A stretch of 27,637 nucleotides of DNA from Euryarchaeota archaeon UBA54. GTDB taxonomy: Archaea; Thermoplasmatota; Poseidoniia; Poseidoniales; Thalassarchaeaceae. The translations under genes and the position numbers were made by a program. How positions within the stretch are numbered: position 1 is the stretch's first letter; every line of letters starts with the position of its first letter. Under the pieces are notes generated by a model. It worked only from the letters and a program-made list of their open reading frames with translations. It had not been told where the DNA came from and did no database searches. Shown in pieces: positions 7,764 to 14,916 of the stretch. The stretch covers positions 13,589 through 41,225 of the forward strand of contig DAGM01000059.1 in assembly GCA_002495735.1 (NCBI GenBank). Direction: 5' to 3'.

Positions 7764-9470
7764 TCAGGTTCGAATCTCTGCCATCGCCTCGCTCAATTCG
7801 CCAATCAGCGATGCGACGTGCTCCTCGTCAAAACCGAGGTTGAGACCGGCGGCTCCGAACAGTTCCGGGAGCGGCTTGGTGTTGCCCAGCCTCATAGCCC
7901 GTGCGTAGCGGGCGAGGCCATCCGCCGCGTCTCTTCTGTGGTGCTGCCACATTTGCAGCGCCCCGAGTTGCGCTATTCCGTACTCGATGTAATAGAAAGG
8001 CACTTGGAACAGATGAAGTTGACCCTGCCAGGAGGTCTCTTTCAGCTCCTCAAAACCACTCCAATCGATCCTCGGACCAAACTTCCTCCTCAACTCTAAC
8101 CAGTGTTCAGATCGGTCTTCGCGAGTATGTTCGGGATTGGCGTAGACCCAGTGCTGGAAGGCATCTATAGTGGCCATCCATGGTAAGAAGCAGACGATCT
8201 TCTCGAGATCATCGAGCTTCGCTCTACGGGCTTCCTCATCACTGTAAAATACGTTCCATTGAGGTTGACTCATCAGCTCCATAGACATCGAGGCTACCTC
8301 TGCGAACTCGAGAGGTGGGTTACGCTCCCCTATGAGCTCCAAGTCGGAGCTGTAGCACGAGTGGAACGCGTGCCCGGCCTCGTGCAACATCGTAGACAGG
8401 TTGTCGTGAGTGCCAGCCGCGTTCATGAAGATGAATGGTATTCGAGTCTTCTCGAGGTTGGCCTGATAGCCGCCCGGTGCCTTGCCTTTCCTGCTCTCAA
8501 GGTCGAGAGATTCCCTCTCTCTCAGCATGTCGAACATGCCCCCCAGTTCGGGGGACATGTCGTGGAAGACGTCCGAGCAGCCTGTGATTAGCCCCTCGAC
8601 ATCCTCGAAGGGCCTCAGCGGCGGCCTTCCGTGAATGTCCACCCCACCACCACTCTTCTCGCTGACGTCCCACGGTCGCAACGCAACAACTCTGAGAGCC
8701 TCGCGCCTAAGCTCTTGAATTTCGTGCATCATCGGTACGCAGACGCGCTCGATTGAGTCGTGAAACTCGAGACAGTCCTCCATAGAGTAGTCGTAGCGAT
8801 GCTTGGCTTCGAAGATGTAGGAGCGGTAGTCATCGAATCCAGCGTTTACCGCTATCCGATGCCGGATTTGAATCAGTTTGTCGTAAATCTCAGACAGCCT
8901 CTCCGTATCCTGACTTATCCTCTCCATGACCGCCCTCCAAGCAGCCTCCCTGATACTCCGATCAGTACTCTCGAAGTAGAGGGCCATCTGCGGAAATGTC
9001 TTCTCCTCGCCCTCGAACTCTACTGTCATGGCTCCGGTGATGGTGCTGTGCTCCGTCTCCAATTTGGCCTCTTCGATCTGCAGTGGGATGTTCTCTTCTC
9101 GAAAGGTCTCGATATCGGTCCGGATGCACTTAATCATCAAGTCGTAGCGAGGCGGCAGGTCGCTGACTGAGGGGTGTTCAGCAAGTCTGCGGTTGAAGGC
9201 GTCGCCGAACTCCGACAATTTGGGCTGGGCGTTCTCAATGAAGTCTAGGTAGGCCTGACGCTTGGCCTCGCTCTCGGTGTCGCATGTCATAGCAATGCTC
9301 AGAAGCGTTCCCGCCTCAGAGATGTGCTCGGAAAGAATCGAACAGTCTTTGATCAGAGTTTCGAGACAGCCCGAGCAGTTCAACTCGCGATTCAAGAGGT
9401 CGTGAGCATAGGGCTCAATGTTCTCCCACTGAGCAGCATCAAAATCCTCAGTGATGAATCCAGAACCCAA
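7764..9470 (-). CDS. M3 family oligoendopeptidase (PepF-like)
   Basis: The 568-aa product is a zinc metallopeptidase that should cut short peptides in the cytoplasm. The zinc motif HEAGH is at residues 363-367, in the usual STMLHEAGHAFHS setting. The third ligand is expected at Glu391 in LEFAEVASMSME. The N-terminal half is helical, as in oligoendopeptidase F, and the length is normal for that family. There is no signal peptide. The start is a TTG at 9470. Its strong Shine-Dalgarno sequence GAGGTGA overlaps the stop of the upstream small Cys-rich gene, and no in-frame ATG occurs for about 60 codons. The gene is therefore translationally linked to that small gene. It fits a lifestyle based on peptide use, as do the other peptidase-like genes in the window. 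Confidence 0.92.
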   Translation of the reverse strand: MGSGFITEDFDAAQWENIEPYAHDLLNRELNCSGCLETLIKDCSILSEHISEAGTLLSIAMTCDTESEAKRQAYLDFIENAQPKLSEFGDAFNRRLAEHPSVSDLPPRYDLMIKCIRTDIETFREENIPLQIEEAKLETEHSTITGAMTVEFEGEEKTFPQMALYFESTDRSIREAAWRAVMERISQDTERLSEIYDKLIQIRHRIAVNAGFDDYRSYIFEAKHRYDYSMEDCLEFHDSIERVCVPMMHEIQELRREALRVVALRPWDVSEKSGGGVDIHGRPPLRPFEDVEGLITGCSDVFHDMSPELGGMFDMLRERESLDLESRKGKAPGGYQANLEKTRIPFIFMNAAGTHDNLSTMLHEAGHAFHSCYSSDLELIGERNPPLEFAEVASMSMELMSQPQWNVFYSDEEARRAKLDDLEKIVCFLPWMATIDAFQHWVYANPEHTREDRSEHWLELRRKFGPRIDWSGFEELKETSWQGQLHLFQVPFYYIEYGIAQLGALQMWQHHRRDAADGLARYARAMRLGNTKPLPELFGAAGLNLGFDEEHVASLIGELSEAMAEIRT

Positions 9471-9479
9471 ACTATCACC

Positions 9480-9725
9480 TCACTTGCGAGCCGGTCTCGG
9501 GCCATCTGGCAGAGGCCCCTCTTGGCGACTCCACTTGGCACACTTCCACTCCTCTGCCGAGTCGATGACCTGCTGTCTGATTAGCTCAAGTTCTGGATGC
9601 TCAGGGTTATTCCCCTCAATCCAGCATGCTGTGCAGTACCTCTTGCTCTCGAAGTCTACGAAATTGCCCGGAGTGCAGTTTACCTTGCAGGTGACGCAGT
9701 GCCTGAATCCGTGAAATTTCGCCAT
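9480..9725 (-). CDS. Small Cys-rich, probably zinc-binding protein (81 aa)
   Basis: I do not recognise a named family. The 81-residue product has an N-terminal cysteine cluster: Cys10-x2-Cys13, Cys17, then Cys31-x2-Cys34 (YCTACW). This is the layout of a small treble-clef or ribbon-type zinc site. A polar, charged C-terminal half follows, with a possible helix in the PELELIRQQVIDSAEEW segment and a Lys/Arg/Pro-rich end. There is no signal peptide or membrane segment. It is the first gene of a tight pair with the M3 peptidase: its TGA stop forms part of the peptidase Shine-Dalgarno sequence. A perfect 7-bp hairpin lies 4 bases before its ATG. An accessory or regulatory role for the peptidase is possible but is only context-based inference. 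Confidence 0.72.
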   Translation of the reverse strand: MAKFHGFRHCVTCKVNCTPGNFVDFESKRYCTACWIEGNNPEHPELELIRQQVIDSAEEWKCAKWSRQEGPLPDGPRPARK

Positions 9726-9729
9726 TTTC

Positions 9730-9746
9730 CCCGAGGAACCCTCGGG
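9730..9746. repeat. 7-bp hairpin between cgi121 and the small Cys-rich gene
   Basis: CCCGAGG (9730-9736) and CCTCGGG (9740-9746) are perfect inverted arms around a three-base loop. On the minus strand the hairpin lies after the cgi121 stop (9785) and ends only 4 bases before the ATG at 9725. It could terminate the upstream transcript, or hide the GGGG that would act as ribosome-binding site for the small gene. The sequence alone does not decide. Confidence 0.4.
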
Positions 9747-9784
9747 CGTCCCGCCTATGAGTTTGACTCCATAGGGTCAATCGC

Positions 9785-10354
9785 TTACATATCAGCGAGA
9801 GCGGTGTGGAGAAGGAAAGCATCCTCTCTCCTCGCAGCCTCTATTGAGTCCCCACTCTCGATGACACCTAGTCTCAGTAAGCCAGCTTCGCTTGGAACGG
9901 GCCTGTGGGCGAGCAGCCTCGCTTCAAGGTGCTCTATCAGCCTAGTCGCTTCGATCTCGTTGTCCAGATAGCTAGTGCGTGAAACCTCCATCTGGCCAAA
10001 CTCCTCTCCGACCACTGTTTCCGGCAGGTGGATTATCCAAGCTGACTGGTCGCCGCTGCTGATGCCGGCACGCTCGAAGGCGGAACTGAGTTGATGCGTG
10101 CCTGAGATTAGCCTTAGGAACTCTGCATCACAGGTCCTTGCCACCATGCGATTCGAATCCTCCAGTCTTCTGAGGGCGGTCCAAGCCGTCCACAGTCGAA
10201 CCTCACTACAAGCGGCGTCGTAGGCCAGAAGCAGCCATCTCTCACTAGGCCTCCACTCTCTAAACAGCGCAACAACCTCGCTCGGTTCAACCATCGCTTC
10301 TCCGAAGCCGATGCCCCAAGCTGGGAACCATGGTATTGACGAGGATTGGTCCAT
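9785..10354 (-). CDS. cgi121: KEOPS complex subunit Cgi121
   Basis: The 189-aa product resembles archaeal Cgi121, the tRNA-binding subunit of KEOPS. KEOPS makes threonylcarbamoyl-adenosine at position 37 of ANN-decoding tRNAs. The core hallmark is an EFLRLISGTHQLSSAFERAGI segment followed by the strand AWIIHLPE, corresponding to the L-x-x-x-SGxxQI-x-x-AI-x-x-xG pattern of the family. The C-terminal helix (RLGVIESGDSIEAARREDA) fits the usual V-I/V-E-x-A-L-E end. It is somewhat longer than the ~150-aa homologues I know, mainly through about 40 extra N-terminal residues. A later start is possible. It lies 33 bases downstream of hel308 on the same strand. The helicase-Cgi121 pairing also occurs in other archaea to my memory. 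No other KEOPS gene is in the window. Confidence 0.75.
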   Translation of the reverse strand: MDQSSSIPWFPAWGIGFGEAMVEPSEVVALFREWRPSERWLLLAYDAACSEVRLWTAWTALRRLEDSNRMVARTCDAEFLRLISGTHQLSSAFERAGISSGDQSAWIIHLPETVVGEEFGQMEVSRTSYLDNEIEATRLIEHLEARLLAHRPVPSEAGLLRLGVIESGDSIEAARREDAFLLHTALADM

Positions 10355-10387
10355 GCGCTGCGATGGCCTCCCGTTGAAGAAGGGTCT

Positions 10388-12937
10388 CTATCGCGAACCC
10401 CGCCTAACAGCGCGACCAGCCGTTGCGACCACTCCATCCACCAGTTGGGGACTCCATCCACGCAGATCAGACAACTTCTGCATGTCCCGCTCGGTCAGAG
10501 CAGCCACGTCTGCGGCGTTGGAGACGCCCAGCAGGTCCACCATCTGCCTCGCTCTGGATCTGCCGACTCCGCGCAGGGCCACCAGACCTAGGAGATCTGC
10601 CTTGCATCCGTACCGCACCCTGCGGTGAATCTCGTCGACTGCCTCTACTAGGGTGCGATGAGCATTCCTGTCCATCGAAGAGAGCTTCTCGTCTTCAGCC
10701 AGAATCCTTCTAGTCGCGTAGAGTAGCCACTCGGCCAACTCGACGCGTCCTCGCAGGTCCCCCGGCTGTACCCCCCAGTCCCTCTCTACATGCTCTACAC
10801 GGGCCTCCTCGGTCCACGATTGGAGTACGAGGACACCTTTCATCCGACGCTCCTCGTCAAGGTCCACTGCCTCGGTGAGAAACTCCCTCTCATGGCCGTG
10901 CAGAGCGGCTTGAATGGCGTCGTAATCGCCCTTTCTCGGCCATAGTGGCAGGAAGTCGGGGGTGCAAGAGACTAGGTGCAAGAGACTCAGGGGGGAGACC
11001 TGCCCGTAATCATCCTCTCCTGTGAGGGTGGCCATGGCCTTGCCTAACCCATCGCGTATGATGCGCCCGGATATTGGATTGAGGTACAACTGCGCGACCC
11101 TCTTTCCTAGAGGTGTGGCACTGTAGGCCATCGAAGACGACTCAGGAGGGTCAGCCTCGTACGAGTCATGCGCACTGGCCTTACGGAAACCAAAGATAGG
11201 GGGGCCGCGACGAGGCTTCTTACCATATCCTCTATTCGGCTCATATGCAACATCTAGGCCTGTCACTTCGGAGGCGGAGTCGACCCATGAAGGAAGTTCG
11301 TCCTCCCAATCCTCAGGTTGTTCAACGGGAGGCGTTTCAAGGATTCTCGCCCTCACCTCTTCAGATTCTCCGAGTCTGTCGATCATCCCGTTCGATGCGA
11401 GCCAGCTGACTACGTCGTCTATTCTAGCAGCTAGGGACTCAGAATCTAACTGGGTTGCGAGAAATGTCTTGGAGAAGAATTTCCCGAGTGCGTCCCTGTC
11501 AGCGGTGCCTCCGGTAGCTACCATGGATAGGACGTGAGTGAGCAAAGCAGGATCCTCCTCGGCCCTCAGGGCGTTTGGATTGGCGAGTTTTGAAGTCACT
11601 TCCTCAGGTTCGCCGTGCAGGTACAAATCGACCAGATGGGACTCCTCGTCACGACTCTTTGCAAGCAACCACGCCTCACCGACGACGTCGTACTTTGGCC
11701 GGCCAGCCCTGCCCATCATTTGCAAGATTTCGAGTACGGGAAGGGGCATTGTCATGCCCGCAGCCGCGCTCCACCTCCTGTAGTCCCTGACCACCACCGT
11801 TCGCGCGGGTAGGTTGACTCCCTGCGCGAGCGTCGGTGTGGCGACCACGCAGAATAAGTCACCGCTTTTGAACGAGTCTTCGACAATATTGCGGTGTTTA
11901 CTGGTTAGTCCTGCGTGGTGGAAGGCAACACCACCTCTGAGCGAAGATTCCAGCGAGCCCACCGTGGCAGAGGAGTCGCCGCTTCCGCCGAGTCTGTCAG
12001 CGATATCTCCCCATCTCTCGACTATTCCACCATCGAAGTCATGGCTGCCCTCAATCAGCATCCGCTGGATGTGTTTGGAGAGCTCGCGTGCCTCCTTCTG
12101 GGCAGAGGCGCGGGAGGACACGAAGACGAGAAGCTGCCCACCGTTTTGGACAGTGTCTTGCAGAATTGCCTGCAGCGGGCGGGTAGTCTTGCCCTCCAGC
12201 TCGCGTGGTTCAGGCGGCATCTCTTCTCCAGATCCATCTACTCTGTGCACTCTAGCATCCAGCCCTGTCAAGGTGCCGTAGCGCAGAGTGACGGGGCGCC
12301 AGTCGGATACAATCAGCTTGGAGTCAAGCCACTCTGCCATCTCTGTGGCGTTTCCTACGGTGGCGGAAAGGGCAATAATCTGGGCTTCAGGCCTCCTGTG
12401 TCGGATGCGCGATAGCAAGACCTCGAGAGTCGGGCCACGCCCCGGGTCATGCAGTAGATGAAACTCGTCGCTGACGACGATGCCGACCCTGTCCATCATT
12501 TCAGAGCGAGTCCGTAGGAGTGAATCCAGCTTCTCACTGGTACACACGAGAATATCTGCTTCCTCTATCATCCCGGTCTCGCTCCCTCTATCGCCGATGG
12601 CGAGGCCGACGCGCAGGCCGACTACTGAGGCAATCTCCCTCAATTCAGCCACCTTTTCAGTGGCCAGAGCCTTCAGCGGCACCACATACAGAGCGCGAGC
12701 ACCTTCTAGGTCACTGGTCAACCGGTGGACGATGGCCAAATAAGCTACCAGTGACTTGCCGCTGGCGGTCGGTATGGTAAGCATCACATTACGTCCTGAT
12801 AGGGCGTACGGCAAAGCCTCCGCCTGAGGCGGAAACAGCTCCTCAATGCCCCAGTTCTCGTGCAGCATTGACACGATTCTCTCGTCCAGTCCGAGGTCTT
12901 CGAGCCTGCGCGAGGGAGGCCCTGCTGATTGGGTCAC
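10388..12937 (-). CDS. hel308: Ski2-like DNA helicase Hel308
   Basis: The 849-aa product is a superfamily 2, 3'-to-5' DNA helicase that acts at stalled or damaged replication forks. Motifs in order are a Q-type PPQAEALPYAL, Walker A TIPTASGKS (about 54-62), DEFH (157-160), SATVGN, VVATPTLAQGVNLPAR and QMMGRAGRP. Further on are a winged-helix region, a ratchet helical domain, and a C-terminal helix-hairpin-helix segment (LVALRGVGRSRARQM). It is longer than the ~700-aa norm. A charged, Pro-rich insert of roughly 65 residues (about 531-598) lies between the winged helix and the conserved YSATPLGKRVAQLYL segment. The start is GTG at 12937, with a CCTTTAGAA element about 26 bases upstream and no Shine-Dalgarno sequence, so it is probably leaderless. 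cgi121 follows 33 bases downstream. Confidence 0.94.
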   Translation of the reverse strand: MTQSAGPPSRRLEDLGLDERIVSMLHENWGIEELFPPQAEALPYALSGRNVMLTIPTASGKSLVAYLAIVHRLTSDLEGARALYVVPLKALATEKVAELREIASVVGLRVGLAIGDRGSETGMIEEADILVCTSEKLDSLLRTRSEMMDRVGIVVSDEFHLLHDPGRGPTLEVLLSRIRHRRPEAQIIALSATVGNATEMAEWLDSKLIVSDWRPVTLRYGTLTGLDARVHRVDGSGEEMPPEPRELEGKTTRPLQAILQDTVQNGGQLLVFVSSRASAQKEARELSKHIQRMLIEGSHDFDGGIVERWGDIADRLGGSGDSSATVGSLESSLRGGVAFHHAGLTSKHRNIVEDSFKSGDLFCVVATPTLAQGVNLPARTVVVRDYRRWSAAAGMTMPLPVLEILQMMGRAGRPKYDVVGEAWLLAKSRDEESHLVDLYLHGEPEEVTSKLANPNALRAEEDPALLTHVLSMVATGGTADRDALGKFFSKTFLATQLDSESLAARIDDVVSWLASNGMIDRLGESEEVRARILETPPVEQPEDWEDELPSWVDSASEVTGLDVAYEPNRGYGKKPRRGPPIFGFRKASAHDSYEADPPESSSMAYSATPLGKRVAQLYLNPISGRIIRDGLGKAMATLTGEDDYGQVSPLSLLHLVSCTPDFLPLWPRKGDYDAIQAALHGHEREFLTEAVDLDEERRMKGVLVLQSWTEEARVEHVERDWGVQPGDLRGRVELAEWLLYATRRILAEDEKLSSMDRNAHRTLVEAVDEIHRRVRYGCKADLLGLVALRGVGRSRARQMVDLLGVSNAADVAALTERDMQKLSDLRGWSPQLVDGVVATAGRAVRRGSR

Positions 12938-12958
12938 AGCACGTCTTCGATTCGGCCG

Positions 12959-12967
12959 TTCTAAAGG
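12959..12967 (-). promoter_or_regulatory. Putative TATA element for hel308
   Basis: On the minus strand CCTTTAGAA is centred about 26-27 bases before the GTG start at 12937. The element resembles that of the GNAT gene (CTCTAAAC at 24861-24868). It supports a leaderless GTG start; the evidence is spacing and composition only. Confidence 0.35.
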
Positions 12968-12984
12968 ATGCCGAGTAGTGAGGA

Positions 12985-13458
12985 CTAATTCCAGCGATGG
13001 AAGGCGGGATGGCCCTCCTTTACGGCGACAAAGAGTCCCCCTCCAGTGGCACAGACCTCGCCATCCGCTCTCAAGGTCATTCTCACCTTCACTCGGCCTT
13101 CTTCAATCTCCTCGATCTTCGAGCTGACCTGCAGAGCAACCCCGTAGGGAGTGGGTCTCCTGAGCTTAATCGAGTAAGATGCAGTCACGGTGCAGGGCGG
13201 TTCGGACTCACCGGATTGGTCCATTAGGGCCATCGATGCTGTCCAGTTCCCGTGACAGTCCAGCAGTGTCCCGATTATCCCCCCATTAATCATACCTGGA
13301 AATGCCTGATGCTCAGCCTTGGGTGAGAATTCCATCTCCAACCCGTGCTCGCTGCGGAACGAGCGGATTTTCAAGCCGTTTTGATTGGCTGGCCCACAGC
13401 CAAAGCAGATACTGTTCGGGGCGTGCTCCTCCTGTACTGATGGCCCTCTCTGTTCCAT
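12985..13458 (-). CDS. Hotdog-fold thioesterase (PaaI/4HBT family)
   Basis: The 157-aa product has the length and pattern of a PaaI-type acyl-CoA thioesterase. An N-terminal CFGCGPANQNGL motif is followed by FSPKAEHQAFPGMINGG and the hotdog helix GGIIGTLLDCHG. The helix has Gly-rich and Asp positions corresponding to the family's usual H-G-G-x7-L-D segment; Asn replaces the common His before Gly-Gly. A beta-rich C-terminus (VTASYSIKLRRPTP, VSSKIEEIEEGRVKV) completes the fold. The substrate is unknown. The ATG at 13458 is preceded by an AT-rich GAAATTTTCAATTC element about 29 bases upstream, compatible with a leaderless transcript. The gene diverges from the M14-type gene and is followed after 47 bases by hel308. 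Confidence 0.85.
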   Translation of the reverse strand: MEQRGPSVQEEHAPNSICFGCGPANQNGLKIRSFRSEHGLEMEFSPKAEHQAFPGMINGGIIGTLLDCHGNWTASMALMDQSGESEPPCTVTASYSIKLRRPTPYGVALQVSSKIEEIEEGRVKVRMTLRADGEVCATGGGLFVAVKEGHPAFHRWN

Positions 13459-13480
13459 ATTACTTGCGAGGGCGCACTAG

Positions 13481-13524
13481 GAATTGAAAATTTCTAGAGT
13501 CTGGCCGACGCATGCTCTTAATCG
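13481..13524. promoter_or_regulatory. Divergent promoter region: thioesterase (minus) and M14-type deacylase (plus)
   Basis: Two separate TATA-like elements lie back to back. GAAATTTTCAATTC on the minus strand (13481-13494) is about 29 bases before the thioesterase ATG at 13458. CTCTTAATCG on the plus strand (13515-13524) is about 27 bases before the GTG at 13546. Neither gene has a good Shine-Dalgarno sequence, so both are likely leaderless. Confidence 0.4.
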
Positions 13525-13545
13525 AGGGACCTTTTCCGTGAACCG

Positions 13546-14916
13546 GTGACAGACACGAATTCGAGTTCACAGGATGACGTCCCTGTTGAGGCAGCGGCCC
13601 CGAGATCCAAGCGAAGACGGTCGCAACCGTTGAAGGTCGCCAATCAAATTCCACAAAGTCGGCGCAAGGAGATAGAGAAAGCCCTCGAAGACACCCAGGG
13701 CACTCCGAAGAGGTGGTCGAGGAAGAATGGCCCGAAGTATCACAGGTTCCTCAAGAAGAGAATAGGTCCCGGCACCGTGAGACAGATTGAATTTGATTTA
13801 CTGGATGTCGACATCGGGGAGTCGTGGCCAATTCCCATCACCGTAGTCCACGGAGCCAGGCCTGGACCTGTGGTCACTGTGCTCGGGGCCCTTCACGGAA
13901 ACGAGCTCGTAGGACCGCTAGCTCTGACCTACCTATGCGGGCCAAACTTCCTCGGTGAGGACAAGGCGATTGATCCTGCTGCTATGGCTGGAACGCTTCG
14001 AATAGTCCCCGTGGTCAATCTACCTGGATATCGGCGACAGAGCAGGTACATGGCGGATGGCAGAGATTTGAACAGGAGCTTTCCCGGAAAGCCCGATAGC
14101 AACACCACCTCAAGAGTGGCACACCGGTTGTGGCACAAAATTATCTCGGGCAGCGATCATTTGATCGACCTCCATACTGCTGCTGTCGGTCGAACCAACA
14201 TGCCCCAGATTCGTGCTAACTTGGCAGATCGCCCCAGCAATCGGATTGCTAGGTCGTTCGGCATTGAGACGATACTCGACAATGTAGGTCCGAAGGGCTC
14301 TCTGCGCAAGACCGCCAATGATGCTGGAATTGGGGCCATAACCTACGAGGGCGGTGGTTCGAACGAGGCTGACCCGGAATCCGTACAGGTCGCCATCTAT
14401 GGGGTGCTGAATGTACTCCGCAGCCTCAAGGTTCTACCCGGCTACCCGAGCCGACCAAGATTCAGGATACTAGCTTCCGGATCGGTGTGGATTCGCTCCG
14501 ACCAGGGCGGGCTGCTCGATGTATTGACTCCAGCAGGTAGTTTCGTCGAGGATGGTGAGACGGTTGCCACGGTGACAGACCCAGAGAGGCCCGGCGAGAG
14601 TTACGACATCCTCTCTCCGACCAGAGGCCTGCTGATTTCGACCGCTACCCACCCGTTCGTCAACGCCGGCACACCAATTGGCCATCTCCTTCCAGTGTCT
14701 CGCGGCATCAGGACTCTTCGCAAGCGACTGGATCCGGAGGGATGCCTCGTCACCAGCGGCTCAGACGGCGAGCCCCCTTGGAGGGAGGACGAGGACGTCG
14801 AGGATATCTCAGTGGCAGGGGAATGGTCCGGCGGCTCACCCGACGCGGAATGGGGGCGCAACGAGGAAGATCCAGCAGATGAGGAAGCCGGCGAGGCTGA
14901 TCCAAATTGGGCTTAG
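13546..14916 (+). CDS. Succinylglutamate desuccinylase/aspartoacylase family (M14-like) protein
   Basis: The 456-aa product has the zinc carboxypeptidase-like core of the AstE/AspA group. Zinc ligands are His117 and Glu120 in GALHGNE, and His210 in LIDLHTA. The substrate arginine region is DLNRSFPG, and a candidate catalytic Glu268 lies in ITYEGGG. The core is followed by a beta-barrel segment (about 305-385). The first ~75 residues are basic and polar (SKRRRSQPLK), and the last ~60 are acidic and Pro/Gly-rich; both look disordered. The family removes acyl groups from amino acids; the exact substrate here is unknown. The start is a GTG, 27 bases after a TATA-like element. The stop abuts that of the convergent protease gene with no gap. 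A role in amino-acid or peptide use is an inference. Confidence 0.85.
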   Translation: MTDTNSSSQDDVPVEAAAPRSKRRRSQPLKVANQIPQSRRKEIEKALEDTQGTPKRWSRKNGPKYHRFLKKRIGPGTVRQIEFDLLDVDIGESWPIPITVVHGARPGPVVTVLGALHGNELVGPLALTYLCGPNFLGEDKAIDPAAMAGTLRIVPVVNLPGYRRQSRYMADGRDLNRSFPGKPDSNTTSRVAHRLWHKIISGSDHLIDLHTAAVGRTNMPQIRANLADRPSNRIARSFGIETILDNVGPKGSLRKTANDAGIGAITYEGGGSNEADPESVQVAIYGVLNVLRSLKVLPGYPSRPRFRILASGSVWIRSDQGGLLDVLTPAGSFVEDGETVATVTDPERPGESYDILSPTRGLLISTATHPFVNAGTPIGHLLPVSRGIRTLRKRLDPEGCLVTSGSDGEPPWREDEDVEDISVAGEWSGGSPDAEWGRNEEDPADEEAGEADPNWA

